From the NCBI RefSeq assembly GCF_017639205.1, contig NZ_CP071139.1:7997501-8061500 (forward strand): a DNA stretch of 64,000 nucleotides, given 5' to 3'. The notes under the pieces are model-generated. The model saw only the letters and a list, made by a program, of their open reading frames with translations, had not been told where the DNA came from and searched no databases. The stretch comes from Streptomyces nojiriensis. GTDB taxonomy: Bacteria; Actinomycetota; Actinomycetes; Streptomycetales; Streptomycetaceae. Each line of letters opens with the position of its first letter. The stretch's first letter is position 1. Below are positions 23,148 through 31,676 of this stretch, in pieces. The position numbers and the translations under genes were made by a program.

Positions 23148-24194
23148 CTAGCCGAAGAAGGGGTCGTCCACCACATGCGCCCAGCCGCCGTCCGGCTGGC
23201 GTCGGAGGATCTCCGTGGTCGTGGAGACGACCGGCTCGGGGCCGACGCCGGTGAGGGTGGCGGTGTTCGACACCAGGGCGATGTCGTCCACCCGTCGGAT
23301 GTCGCGGAGTTCGAGCTTGAGGCGGGCGCCCGTGTCGATCAGCTGTTGCAGGCCCTTCCGGATGGGCGCGGTGCCCACCAGGTGGGTTCCACGGGTGGGC
23401 ACGAAGTGGGCGTTCGGCTCGTACAGCGACACGAGGCCCTCGATGTCACCCGCCTCCAGGTACTCCATGAACAGGGACCCCACCTGCTCGGGCGTCTCCG
23501 CACGGCGCCGGGCCGCGGCGCCGACGGGCCTGTCGCCCCAGCCTGCCGCGGCGAGCAGGTCGTACCAGTCGGGATGGGCGCCATGGGGCAGATGGTGGCG
23601 GAGCAGGGCACCCGGGAAGGTCAGAGGGGACGCCTTGTGGGGCTTGGCCAGGGCCTGGGTGACGATCGCGTCGCTGAGCGCGTAGGCCAGGTCCATGCGG
23701 GGAAGCAGGGCGTGGACCTCGTCGGCGAGGCCGGTCGGAAGGTCCTCGCGCCGGACGCCGAGGATGTCGGTGCCGATCCCGGCCTGTGCCAGTGCCACCT
23801 CCGTACCCTTCCGCCCGGCGATGCCGTCCGAGGTGTGCAGGGCGATGGCGTCCCAGGCGATGGCGATGCGCCGTTCCTCGACGCCGCGTTCGCGGAGGAA
23901 GGCTGCCGCCGTGTCGGCGCCGTCGACTTCGAAACGCTGGTCGCCGTTGCCCTCCTGGCTCACTCCGATGTCGTGCAGGACACAGCTGAGGAACAGCAGT
24001 TCGTCGTCGAAGTCGGTACTGGCGTTCAAGCCCTGGTTCTGGGCGTGGGCCCGGGCGAAGACGTAGCTGCGCACGCTGTGATGGAGGACGAAGTCCGGCG
24101 TGGCCCTGGCCACATAGGTGTAGGCGTCCCGGGTGAGGTCTGTGTCGGGGAGGCGGAGCTGCTCGAAGACGGGCAGGGGAGCATCAGTGGTCAT
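23148..24194 (-). CDS. HD-domain (cyanamide-hydratase-like) protein fused to an NTF2/SnoaL-like domain
   Basis: 348 aa. Residues about 15-215 form an HD-type domain with LHHSVRSYVFA, CVLHDIGVS, AIALHTSDG and a late Asp in DLAYALSDAI, close to cyanamide hydratase-like HD proteins. Residues about 230-345 look like a SnoaL/NTF2 cone (YLEAGDIEGLVSLYEPNAHFVP, then a steroid-isomerase-like end). The fusion may join a metal-dependent hydrolase to a small-molecule-binding pocket; the substrate is unknown. ATG 24194 starts the homologous part, and about 35 upstream residues of open frame look non-coding. The gene diverges from a GlxA-type regulator at 24586, which may control it. Confidence 0.85.
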   Translation of the reverse strand: MTTDAPLPVFEQLRLPDTDLTRDAYTYVARATPDFVLHHSVRSYVFARAHAQNQGLNASTDFDDELLFLSCVLHDIGVSQEGNGDQRFEVDGADTAAAFLRERGVEERRIAIAWDAIALHTSDGIAGRKGTEVALAQAGIGTDILGVRREDLPTGLADEVHALLPRMDLAYALSDAIVTQALAKPHKASPLTFPGALLRHHLPHGAHPDWYDLLAAAGWGDRPVGAAARRRAETPEQVGSLFMEYLEAGDIEGLVSLYEPNAHFVPTRGTHLVGTAPIRKGLQQLIDTGARLKLELRDIRRVDDIALVSNTATLTGVGPEPVVSTTTEILRRQPDGGWAHVVDDPFFG

Positions 24195-24370
24195 GGTGCG
24201 GCTCTTTCGTTCGGAATGGGCGACGTGAAGCGGCGTGGTGCGTGCGTGCCGCAGCCGGGTGGCGGTTCGGAAGATCCGCGCGGGCCCCTTGTTCGGCACG
24301 TCGATCGACGGCTCGCGCGTCGACGGTGCCGGCGTGACGGGCGTGGCCTACGCCGGGTGGTGGCGCCGGA

Positions 24371-24496
24371 TCACACCGTGCGGGTCCAGGGTGCTTCCTG
24401 GACCTCCTCGATGAGCTCCTCGGTCCGGTTGAAGTTGACCGCGTCGTCCGGCCAGCCGGCGGAAGGCCGGCGGCAGGCGACGTCTTTGTCCGTCAT
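24371..24496 (-). CDS. Possible small protein (41 aa)
   Basis: An ATG-to-TGA frame of 41 aa, acidic in its second half (TEELIEEVQEAPWTRTV), with high GC at third positions, lies in the 391-bp gap between the HD/NTF2 gene and the GlxA regulator. There is no convincing RBS and no family I recognise. It could be a real small gene or a leftover of a larger one. The rest of 24195-24585 holds only the divergent promoters. Confidence 0.3.
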   Translation of the reverse strand: MTDKDVACRRPSAGWPDDAVNFNRTEELIEEVQEAPWTRTV

Positions 24497-24585
24497 GACG
24501 CGACCGTAGGCGTGATCCGGGCGAGGGAGTCATTGGCATGCATGCCACACAGCGATAGGATCGTGCCATCGGCATGGGAGATGAG

Positions 24586-25545
24586 ATGTCCGGCAGACAG
24601 CACCGCGTGATCGTGGTGGCTCTGGAGAACGTCCTCGCACTCGACATCGGGATCCCGTTGCAAGTCTTCGGGAGCTGGCCGGACGGGCCCTACGCGCTGA
24701 CGGTGTGCGCGGAACAGCCCGGGCTCGTCGCGATGCACGGCGGCCCCGCGCTGTCGGTCGCCAATGGACTGGACGCCCTGGCCACGGCGGACACCGTGAT
24801 AGTCCCGGGGTACATGGAGCCCGAGGCGCCCTCCGCCGCAGTCAGCGCCGCGCTCGCGGAAGCGGCGGCTCGGGGCAGCCGCATGGTGTCCATCTGCCTG
24901 GGCGCGTTCGCCCTTGCCGCCGCCGGCCTGCTCGACGGCCGACGGGCCACCACACACTGGCAGTACGCGGCAACACTGGCGAAGCAGTACCCACAGGTGA
25001 CAGTGCGGTCGGAGGCTCTGTACATCGACGAGGGCCACGTGCTGACCTCCGGCGGCGTCACCGCCGGCCTCGACCTGTGCCTGCACCTCATCCGCCGCGA
25101 TCACGGCACCCGACTGGCGAACCAGCGAGCACGTCTGCTGGTCGCCGCTCCGCACCGCACGGGCGGTCAGGCCCAGTTCACGGACCTGCCCGTGCACCCC
25201 GACCCCGCCGACGGGCCGGCGCCGGTGTACGAGTGGGCGCTACGCAACCTGCACCAGCCGCTCACCGTCGACCAGCTGGCGCGCCAGGCCGGGATGTCGC
25301 GGCGTACCCTCATTCGCCGCTTTCACGCCGACACGGGCCGACCGCCCATGCGTTGGCTGCTCGACGCGAGGCTCGGCCGCGCTCGGGAACTCCTGGAATC
25401 GAGCGACCTGACGGTGGAAGCGGTCGCACGGCGCTGCGGCCTGGGTACGTCGGCGAACTTCCGGACCCTGTTCAAAGCCCATGTCGGAGTACCGCCCCGT
25501 GCGTACCGCGAGACGTTCAACTCGACTCCGCTGAGCAAGGCCTGA
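24586..25545 (+). CDS. GlxA-family transcriptional regulator (DJ-1/PfpI plus AraC)
   Basis: 319 aa. The N-terminal DJ-1/PfpI domain (about 1-165) has the nucleophile-elbow Cys in VSICLGAFALAAAGLL. The C-terminal AraC domain has two helix-turn-helix units (LTVDQLARQAGMSRRTLIRR, then VEAVARRCGLGTSANFRTLF). Such proteins sense small molecules and regulate neighbouring catabolic or detoxification genes. ATG 24586 is preferred because GGGAG lies 5 nt upstream; an in-frame ATG at 24574 overlaps that RBS. Likely targets are itself and the divergent HD/NTF2 gene. Its 3' end overlaps the converging hydrolase gene by 29 bp. Confidence 0.93.
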   Translation: MSGRQHRVIVVALENVLALDIGIPLQVFGSWPDGPYALTVCAEQPGLVAMHGGPALSVANGLDALATADTVIVPGYMEPEAPSAAVSAALAEAAARGSRMVSICLGAFALAAAGLLDGRRATTHWQYAATLAKQYPQVTVRSEALYIDEGHVLTSGGVTAGLDLCLHLIRRDHGTRLANQRARLLVAAPHRTGGQAQFTDLPVHPDPADGPAPVYEWALRNLHQPLTVDQLARQAGMSRRTLIRRFHADTGRPPMRWLLDARLGRARELLESSDLTVEAVARRCGLGTSANFRTLFKAHVGVPPRAYRETFNSTPLSKA

Positions 25546-26494
25546 TCTCCGACCGACCACGCTCGTGATCGATGAACGCGGTCAAGGCGTCCACAGTTGC
25601 GTCGGGCTGCTCGTCGGGAATGAAGTGTCCGGCTTGTGGGATGACGACGCCGGTCGCGTTCTTGGCCCACGGACTGACGGAGGCGGCCATGTCGGGGATC
25701 GAGCCATGGGAGCTGGAGATTCCCAGGACCGGGACGGTCAAGCGCCCTCGTTCGAGAGCGTCATGATTCCTGCGCGCTGATTCCGCGGCGTCGCGGTAGT
25801 AGGCGAGAGACGCTGAAAGCCCTCCCTCGGCCGCGATGGAGGCGGCGTAGTGGTCGATCTCGGCGCCGTCGAAGGTGTTCGGGGACAGGGCTTTGACCTT
25901 CAAGAACCAGCCGACGTAGTCACGCTCGCGGCCGGTGAGCAGAGTCTCGGGCAGTTCGGGCACCAAGTGGAAGGCGAAGTGCCAGGTCTTCCAGGCCCGG
26001 TCGGGGTCCGTTGGGATGGAGTCCGGGAGGGTGATTCCGGGAATGCCGGCGTCGAGCAGAGCGACACCGTGCAGGCGCTCTTCGTACTTCAGGGCCAGCG
26101 AGAAGGCGACCCAGGCCCCGATGTCGTGGGCGACGAGCCAGTACTTCGGCACGTCGAGCGCGGTCAGCGCGGCCTGGACGCGCGAAGCGACGGTGTGCGT
26201 GTCGTAGCCCCCTTGAGGGCGGTCGGAGTGGCCCTGCCCCGGCAGGTCGATCGCGAGCACGTGGAATCGCTCGGCAAGACCTGGCATCACCTTTCGCCAA
26301 GCCCACCAGGTCTGCGGGAATCCGGCGAGCAGGACGACGGTGGGACCGGCCGGCCGGCCGCCTTCGACGGCATGAAGTCGGATTCCTTCCGCGTCGACCC
26401 AGCGGTGGGTGAAACCCGCAAGGTCGTACAGCGGCAACCCGGGGACCGGGTTCGGGTCGCAGGAGCGGTTCGGGGCCATGGCGTCGGCGGTCAT
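25517..26494 (-). CDS. Alpha/beta hydrolase (epoxide hydrolase/haloalkane dehalogenase-like)
   Basis: 325 aa. The fold is clear: LLAGFPQTWWAW (usual HGFP; the His is Ala here), nucleophile elbow VAHDIGAWVA with Asp as nucleophile, and the late catalytic His in IPQAGHFIPDEQP. An Asp nucleophile points to epoxide or haloalkane hydrolysis. The gene faces a TetR-family regulator across a perfect palindrome, so it is probably the regulated enzyme. A TAGGCT -10-like site (26506-26501) lies 7 nt before the ATG, so the transcript may be leaderless; no RBS is seen. Confidence 0.92.
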   Translation of the reverse strand: MTADAMAPNRSCDPNPVPGLPLYDLAGFTHRWVDAEGIRLHAVEGGRPAGPTVVLLAGFPQTWWAWRKVMPGLAERFHVLAIDLPGQGHSDRPQGGYDTHTVASRVQAALTALDVPKYWLVAHDIGAWVAFSLALKYEERLHGVALLDAGIPGITLPDSIPTDPDRAWKTWHFAFHLVPELPETLLTGRERDYVGWFLKVKALSPNTFDGAEIDHYAASIAAEGGLSASLAYYRDAAESARRNHDALERGRLTVPVLGISSSHGSIPDMAASVSPWAKNATGVVIPQAGHFIPDEQPDATVDALTAFIDHERGRSEIRPCSAESS

Positions 26495-26500
26495 GTTCTG

Positions 26501-26539
26501 AGCCTACTGCATCTTGAACTGATCAGTTCAAGATAGGAT
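26501..26539. promoter_or_regulatory. TetR-type operator with overlapping divergent promoters
   Basis: 26511-26534 is a perfect 24-bp palindrome with half-site ATCTTGAACTGA. Each half contains TTGAAC, a -35 match facing outward, and each side carries a -10-like hexamer: TAGGAT at 26534-26539 for the tetR gene and TAGGCT at 26506-26501 for the hydrolase gene. Binding of a dimeric repressor would block both promoters. This is the best-defined operator in the window. Confidence 0.85.
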
Positions 26540-26585
26540 GGGGGCAGGGCCCCAACGGCTGGTACGAGAACGAGGTGCATGCGTG

Positions 26586-27176
26586 ATGGCCGGGAAGAAG
26601 CAGTTCGACGTGGGCATCGCGCTCGACGCGGCGATGGTCCAGTTCTGGCGGGCCGGATACGCCGACACCTCTCTCGACGACCTCTCCAGGACGACCGGAT
26701 TGAACCGCAGTTCCATCTACTCCTCGTTCGGCGACAAGGACTCGCTCTACCTGCGCTGCCTGGACCGCTACGCCGCGCGGTACGGAAACAGGTACGACCA
26801 GGCGCTTTCCTGTGCGTCCGAGGAACCGCTCCAGGCGGTACGGGCGTTCTTCGAGGTCACCCTGCAGCGCATCGCCGACCCTGACGTACCTGACGGGTGC
26901 CTGATCGCCCAGACCGCGATGGCGGCACCGGCGCTCAGCCCCACCATCACCGCACGCGCGATCGAAGCTCTGGACTTTCAGCATGCGCGGCTGCGGACCG
27001 CCTTGAACGCCGCGCAGTTGACCGAAGGCGATGCCGACGACCTCGCGGTACACATGACGGCGGTCAACCAGTCGCTGGCCCTGATGAGCAGGACCAGGGC
27101 GAGCCAGAAGCAGCTCCGCACGGTCATCGACATCAGCATGAGTGCGCTCTCGCACGCCTTGCACGCCCGGAGCTGA
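26586..27176 (+). CDS. TetR/AcrR-family transcriptional regulator
   Basis: 196 aa. The N-terminal helix-turn-helix is TSLDDLSRTTGLNRSSIYSSF, followed by DKDSLYLRCLDRYA, typical of TetR proteins. The C-terminal helical part would bind a ligand, and DGCLIAQTAMA is a motif common in this subgroup. The ATG has GAGGTG upstream at suitable spacing. It most likely represses itself and the divergent alpha/beta hydrolase through the palindrome at 26511-26534. Confidence 0.93.
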   Translation: MAGKKQFDVGIALDAAMVQFWRAGYADTSLDDLSRTTGLNRSSIYSSFGDKDSLYLRCLDRYAARYGNRYDQALSCASEEPLQAVRAFFEVTLQRIADPDVPDGCLIAQTAMAAPALSPTITARAIEALDFQHARLRTALNAAQLTEGDADDLAVHMTAVNQSLALMSRTRASQKQLRTVIDISMSALSHALHARS

Positions 27177-27289
27177 CCTCGCCGTTTCGCCTGGGCACGG
27201 CGGCTGTTGGGGCGGAAATGCGAAAGTGCCTTCCTGACCTGGAACCACGAACCTTGCTGAGGGGTTCTGTCGGTCCAGGGGGAGGGCAC

Positions 27290-27830
27290 TCGCTACGTGC
27301 AGGGTGTCGGTGGCGTCCCAGGGTCCGTGTCACTGCTGATGGGGTGGGGGTCGTTGGTGATGCCGGAGCACGGTTGCCGGCGGATCTTGACGATGCCACG
27401 GGGCTGACCGCCGCGTACTGCGCCGCTCTCCGGCCGCTTCGACCACGCGGGACCGGACGTGATCCGGGACGGATCGCCACCGATCTGGCGGCGAGCTTCG
27501 CTGCAAGCGGCCCGGGCTTGGGCTCGGGAGGTCGCCTGGATGCAGGCCGTCGAGATCGGTGGGGGGATACCCGTCGTCCTGGCCGCAGGACGCGTGCTGC
27601 CCGGCCTCGCCCTGGACCTCGACACCACGCTGGTGACCTGGCACTCCGAGAAGGAGGCGGCCGCACCTGTACCCACAAGGGCGGATTCGGGTTCCACCCG
27701 CTGCTGTGCTTCCTGGCCAACACCGGCGAGGCACTGTCCGGCAGGCTGCGCCCCGGCAACGCCGGGGCCAATACCGCGAGCGATCACATCACGGTGCTCG
27801 ACCAGGTACTCGCCGGCCCGGGCTCGTCGA
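27290..27830 (+). pseudogene. IS1380-family transposase remnant (deleted and frameshifted)
   Basis: Pieces of an IS1380-type transposase appear in order but in different frames. An N-terminal piece (RVRVTADGVGVVGDAGARL then DATGLTAAYCAALRPLR, to about 27493) is followed directly by a middle piece in another frame (AREVAWMQAVEIGGG then LALDLDTTLVTWHSEKE, about 27500-27670), and then by KGGFGFHPLLCFLANTGEAL and NAGANTASDHITVLDQ back in the first frame. Some 60 residues are missing between pieces one and two, and everything after about 27830 is lost. Sequence from about 27215 resembles the left flank of such elements. This marks an old insertion and rearrangement downstream of tetR. Confidence 0.8.
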
Positions 27831-27913
27831 GTCCGGGCCGCCCCGAGCGCGAGCGACGTCCATCCGCCCACGGGGCGACCAGGCGCTGCGCGCACACGTC
27901 CGTGGCCCGCTGT

Positions 27914-28189
27914 TCAGTCGTCTCCGTCTCCGTCTCCGCCTCCGGCACGGGTGAGCGAGGCGACGAGGAGACCTGCGACCGCTGCCCAGACCGCAGCGGT
28001 GGGGCCCGCTGTGGCCCACCCGACGACGCCGAGCGCCACGGCTGTGCCGGTTCCGATCGCCCATGCGCGTCGGTCGGTCAGGAAGGCCCACTGCCTCCGT
28101 CCGCTCCCGGGCACGCGGATTTCGGCGACCGCGGTCCTGATCACCAGGGCGGCAACGACGATCGCGACGGTGAGCAGGGTGACCGTCAT
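27914..28189 (-). CDS. Small membrane protein of unknown function
   Basis: 91 aa with a hydrophobic N-terminal helix, a basic loop (RVPGSGRRQWAFLTDRRAW), then two more hydrophobic stretches and a Gly/Asp-rich tail. The ATG has GGAGG at good spacing. No family recognised. It lies downstream of the MBL-fold hydrolase on the same strand, but a hairpin separates the two. Confidence 0.65.
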   Translation of the reverse strand: MTVTLLTVAIVVAALVIRTAVAEIRVPGSGRRQWAFLTDRRAWAIGTGTAVALGVVGWATAGPTAAVWAAVAGLLVASLTRAGGGDGDGDD

Positions 28190-28394
28190 GCCGCCTCCGG
28201 GTTCCGCTCAGCCGCCGTTCGCAGCGGCGGGTACCGGCCGAGTGTGCCGGTGGATGCAGGGGGTGCCGTAGGCGTCCGCATCCATGTCTCTTCATGGTCT
28301 CCTCCTCGAGCGACCCTCGCAGAGGATGTAGCGGCGGCGCAGATCCCACCGGATGGCTTACCGCCCTGCTGAAACGAACCTCCTCCCGGCTTTC

Positions 28395-28420
28395 GGCCGG
28401 GCCCCCGAGGGGCCGGGCCG
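28395..28420 (-). terminator. Probable terminator after the MBL-fold hydrolase
   Basis: A GC-rich stem of about 12 bp with one mismatch (28395-28406 with 28409-28420) lies 18 bp past the stop of the hydrolase gene. Confidence 0.5.
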
Positions 28421-28438
28421 CCGACGAGCATGCCCGTG

Positions 28439-29188
28439 TCAGCTCTTCGTACGCCTTCGGAGGCGCCCACGGGAGTCGAGGCGGGACAGCCGTCGGTGCT
28501 CCCGCCGCGCCCAGCGACGTACGCGCTCGGGATCCAGCGGAGTGCCATGGCCGACATGGAGGCGGCCGGGGCCGAGTTCGAGCATGGCGCGCAGGCTCGT
28601 GAGGTTGCCCAGGGGGTCGTCATGGAAGGGCGGGTTCGCCGGCTTGCCGGGGATGAGGCCCATGAAGGAGTTGGCCACGAGGTCACCGGCGACGAGGTCC
28701 CCGTCCTCGGTGAGAACGGAGACGGATCCCGCGGTGTGCCCCGGGGTGGGCATGATCCGTCCCGCCAGCCCGAAGTCCGACAGGTCGGTTTCGCCGCTGA
28801 TCAGGAGCCCGGGTTCGAACGGGTCCGCCGCGACGTGGAGCTTCCTGTTCCTGTTCATCAGGCGACCCATGGGTCCCGTCGGGAGGTACGGCATCAGCGG
28901 TCGGCCGGTGCGGAACGGTTCGAGGTCGGCGATGTGCCCGGCGACGGGTGCGCCCGTGAGGCGGTGCAGTTCCGCTGCGGAGCCGAAGTGGTCGATGTGG
29001 CCGTGGGTGATCACGATCAGGGCGAGGTCGGCGGGGTCCACTCCGTGATCGGCGATCCGGTCGTGGATGAGGCGTCCGCTGCCCGGCGTACCGGCGTCGA
29101 CGAGGACGGGGCGCCGGCCCAGCAGCAGGTAGGCGTTGACCGCGTGCTTGCCGAGCACCGGTATCGGAATGATCTTCGTGCCGGACAT
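28439..29188 (-). CDS. MBL-fold metallo-hydrolase
   Basis: 249 aa. The metal-binding signature THGHIDHFGSAAEL is followed by PTPGHTAGSVSV and LVAGDLVANSF, the standard zinc/iron ligands of the metallo-beta-lactamase fold. The short single-domain form fits lactonase, glyoxalase II-like or other hydrolases; the substrate cannot be read. It lies between a small membrane protein and a GlxA regulator on the same strand, which may link them functionally. The intergenic DNA upstream carries a 13-bp tandem repeat. Confidence 0.92.
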   Translation of the reverse strand: MSGTKIIPIPVLGKHAVNAYLLLGRRPVLVDAGTPGSGRLIHDRIADHGVDPADLALIVITHGHIDHFGSAAELHRLTGAPVAGHIADLEPFRTGRPLMPYLPTGPMGRLMNRNRKLHVAADPFEPGLLISGETDLSDFGLAGRIMPTPGHTAGSVSVLTEDGDLVAGDLVANSFMGLIPGKPANPPFHDDPLGNLTSLRAMLELGPGRLHVGHGTPLDPERVRRWARREHRRLSRLDSRGRLRRRTKS

Positions 29189-29243
29189 GAGGGCCTTTCG
29201 TGTACGGGGCGGGCGCGGGCATGCCTCGGCATCCGCCGGCCGC

Positions 29244-29314
29244 GGGCAGGGCCGACGGGCAGCGCCGACGGGCAGGGCCGACGGGCAGCGCCGACGGGCA
29301 GGGCCGACGGGCAG
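29244..29314. repeat. 13-bp tandem repeat, five copies plus a partial one
   Basis: Five head-to-tail units of GGGCAGSGCCGAC (29244-29308), with position 7 alternating G, C, G, C, G, are followed by a partial sixth. The true period may be a 26-bp dimer. It lies between the MBL-fold gene and the GlxA gene, in the MBL promoter area. Confidence 0.9.
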
Positions 29315-29344
29315 TGAGGGTGGGCGGTAAGGGATGGGCCGGCT

Positions 29345-30325
29345 TCAGCGGAATCGGCGGCGGTATTCGGCGGGGGTCGTCTCCAGGTGCCGCTGGAAGC
29401 ACCGGTGGAGGGTCTGCAGGGAGCCGAGGCCGCTGGCGGTGGCCACCTGCGGCAGACCGGCGTCGCTCTCCTCGAGGAGGCGCCGTGCGGCCTCCAGGCG
29501 GGCCGACTCCACGTAGGCGGCGGGCGTGGTGCCGGTGCGCTGCGCGAAGAGCCGTGAGAAGTGCCGCGTGCTGAGACTGAGGCGCTGGGCGAGGGCCTCG
29601 GCGGAGAGGTCCGCGTCGGGGTGTTCGGTGATCCACCGGCGGAGTTCGCCGATGCGGTCCTCAGCGGGTGCCCGGACGGAAAGGGGAACGCTGAACTGGC
29701 TCTGGCCGCCGGAGCGTTTGACGTACATGACCATCATGCGCGCGGTGGCGAGCGCGAGGGCCTGACCGTGGTCCTCCGCCACCATCGCCAGTGCCATGTC
29801 CATCCCCGAGGTGATCCCGGCACAGGTCCACACCGGACCGGAGCGGATGAAGATCGGATCGGGGTCCACGTCGACCTCCGGATGCGCGGCGGCCAGTTGC
29901 GCCGCCGTGAGCCAGTGGGTGGTGGCGGTCCGGCCGTCCAGCAGGCCGGCCGCGGCCAGCAGATGGGCGCCGGCGCACACCGATCCGGTACGCCCCGCCC
30001 GCGGTGCCGCCGTACGGAGCCAGTCGGTGACCACCGGATCGACGACGGCCTGGACACCGCCCCCCTCGGGATGGGCGACCGCCCCGGACACCAGGAGGGT
30101 GTCGACGCGGCCGGTCACCTCGTCCAGCCGCAGGTCGGAGTGGACCCGCAGGCCGCTGGAGGTGGCCACTGGAGCGCCGTCCTCCGTGGCGACCTGGACG
30201 GAGTAGCCGGGGAACCCTCCCTCGGAGACCCGGGACGCGACCGAGAACACCTCGGCGGGACCTGTGATGTCCAGGAGTTCCACGCCGGGGAAGGCGACGA
30301 TGACGACGCGGTGGGGTGCGGGCAT
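29345..30325 (-). CDS. GlxA-family transcriptional regulator (DJ-1/PfpI plus AraC)
   Basis: 326 aa, a second copy of the same architecture as the gene at 24586 but only distantly similar. The DJ-1/PfpI part begins HRVVIVAFPGVELLDITGPA and has the elbow Cys in GSVCAGAHLLAAAGLL. The AraC part has LSAEALAQRLSLSTRHFSRL and ends with HLETTPAEYRRRF, the usual family end. ATG 30325 has GAGG 9 nt upstream. It probably regulates the adjacent unknown gene pair or the MBL hydrolase. Confidence 0.93.
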   Translation of the reverse strand: MPAPHRVVIVAFPGVELLDITGPAEVFSVASRVSEGGFPGYSVQVATEDGAPVATSSGLRVHSDLRLDEVTGRVDTLLVSGAVAHPEGGGVQAVVDPVVTDWLRTAAPRAGRTGSVCAGAHLLAAAGLLDGRTATTHWLTAAQLAAAHPEVDVDPDPIFIRSGPVWTCAGITSGMDMALAMVAEDHGQALALATARMMVMYVKRSGGQSQFSVPLSVRAPAEDRIGELRRWITEHPDADLSAEALAQRLSLSTRHFSRLFAQRTGTTPAAYVESARLEAARRLLEESDAGLPQVATASGLGSLQTLHRCFQRHLETTPAEYRRRFR

Positions 30326-30425
30326 GCACCGATCCTCGTTCCCCTGCCCTGGTGTCCGCAATGACGAGGCTGTCCCAGATCCGGCCATCGGGCCGTCCGG
30401 CGATGCCGCCTCCGGCCCGGAAGGC

Positions 30426-31676
30426 TCACGGCGGGGAGATCAGTGTGCTGTGGTGGAAGCCGAGTCGAGGGTCGTGCCACCAGGGGAGTCCGTCGACGTA
30501 CTGCCGTAGCTGTGGCATGTGCACCCGCTGCCGGACCGTGTTGGCGGGATAGTCGTACACGGTGATGGTGTTGAGCCCCCGGTTGGCGGTGAACAGCAGG
30601 GTCTGGTCGTCGGAGAGCTGGCAGGCGTACACCGAATCGAGCAGGGTTCCGCGCGAGACCCGCAGAGCGGCGAGGAAGTGCCTGCTGCTCGCGGCCGGCG
30701 AACCGCGCGTGAAGGCGTCCGCCACCTGGTGGAGCGATTGCCGTCCGGCGAGCAGCTGTTCGGGCAGGCCGGGGCGCTCGTCGATGATCCGATGGGTGGC
30801 GAAGTCGGCCAGGTCGATCATGACGATGGTGCCGCTGCCGCCGTTGCAGTAGATCAGCTCGCGATCGGAGACGCAGACGTCCGAGTTGATGTGCGCCGGG
30901 GTCTCCCGAGGGGCCGCCCAGTGGCGCAGGACCTGCCCGTGCTCGGCGTCGATCTCGAAGACGTACTCCTTGAGGTAGGCCATGGCCCATTCGTGCCAGT
31001 CGTGCCCCTCCTGGGGCAGGACGCGGAAGGAGAGGGCGTAGAACCGGTCCTCTCGGGGGTGGACGGCCACGTGCCAGCAGGTGGCGGGCAGGTGGATGCG
31101 GCGGGCCGTGCCGGTGTGCAGGTCGAAGACGCCGACCTCACGGGCCTCGCCGCGCCCGGGGTGGTCCATGCCGCCGTAGACGAGGTACCGGCCCGACGCC
31201 GTGGTCTTCATGGCATGGGGCAGTTTCAGGCCGTGCGGGCCCAGGCGTTCGGGAGCGTCGAGCCTGTCGAGGTCGAACCGCCACAGGTGTTCGCCGACCG
31301 CGCCGACGATCTCCCGGTCACCCAGCCAGGCGATGTGCGTGGTGCCCTTGACGGACGAGTCGGTGGGTTCGATCCGCAGGGTGGACAGCCGGGCGGTCTC
31401 GTCGAGCGTCGCGGTGTCGTAGAAGAGCAGGTGCTGGCCGGTGTTGCCGAGGAATCCGAGCGCGTGGTCCGGGCTGACGCTGACGGCATGGCCGCCGGCG
31501 ATGCCGTCGTAGTAGTCGATCTTGTACGCGTACCCGCCGGTGGCCGGGTCGTAGCGGAAGACGCAGATGCCGGCCCGGCCTTCGAGTCCGTTGAGGCCGT
31601 TGCCGTCGAGGGCGATGTGGAAGGCGTACGGATACGCGTGCGGATACGCGTGCGGCGGGTCGGAGGGCGGCGTCAA
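30426..31676 (-). CDS. Beta-propeller-like protein of unknown function
   Basis: 416 aa without signal peptide. Blade-like repeats such as GHAVSVSPDHALGFLGNTGQ, HVAVHPREDRFYALSF and QLSDDQTLLFTANRGLNTI suggest a YVTN/WD-type propeller, loosely like methylamine dehydrogenase heavy-chain-like proteins. I do not recognise a specific family. The start is assigned to a TTG (31676-31674) because it overlaps the TGA of the upstream gene (TTGA) and has GAGAGG 8 nt upstream. A longer frame from an ATG at 31748 would overlap the upstream gene by 76 bp. The two genes are probably translated as a pair. Confidence 0.75.
   Translation of the reverse strand: MTPPSDPPHAYPHAYPYAFHIALDGNGLNGLEGRAGICVFRYDPATGGYAYKIDYYDGIAGGHAVSVSPDHALGFLGNTGQHLLFYDTATLDETARLSTLRIEPTDSSVKGTTHIAWLGDREIVGAVGEHLWRFDLDRLDAPERLGPHGLKLPHAMKTTASGRYLVYGGMDHPGRGEAREVGVFDLHTGTARRIHLPATCWHVAVHPREDRFYALSFRVLPQEGHDWHEWAMAYLKEYVFEIDAEHGQVLRHWAAPRETPAHINSDVCVSDRELIYCNGGSGTIVMIDLADFATHRIIDERPGLPEQLLAGRQSLHQVADAFTRGSPAASSRHFLAALRVSRGTLLDSVYACQLSDDQTLLFTANRGLNTITVYDYPANTVRQRVHMPQLRQYVDGLPWWHDPRLGFHHSTLISPP

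Noticed and set aside
22824..24509. A plus-strand frame of 561 aa over the HD/NTF2 gene
   Set aside because: Antisense shadow. The minus-strand HD and NTF2 motifs and codon bias settle the strand.
29017..29330. Frames translating the 13-bp repeat as Asp-Gly-Arg-Ala-rich peptides
   Set aside because: A 13-bp period does not keep reading frame, and no RBS-linked start or coding bias is present.
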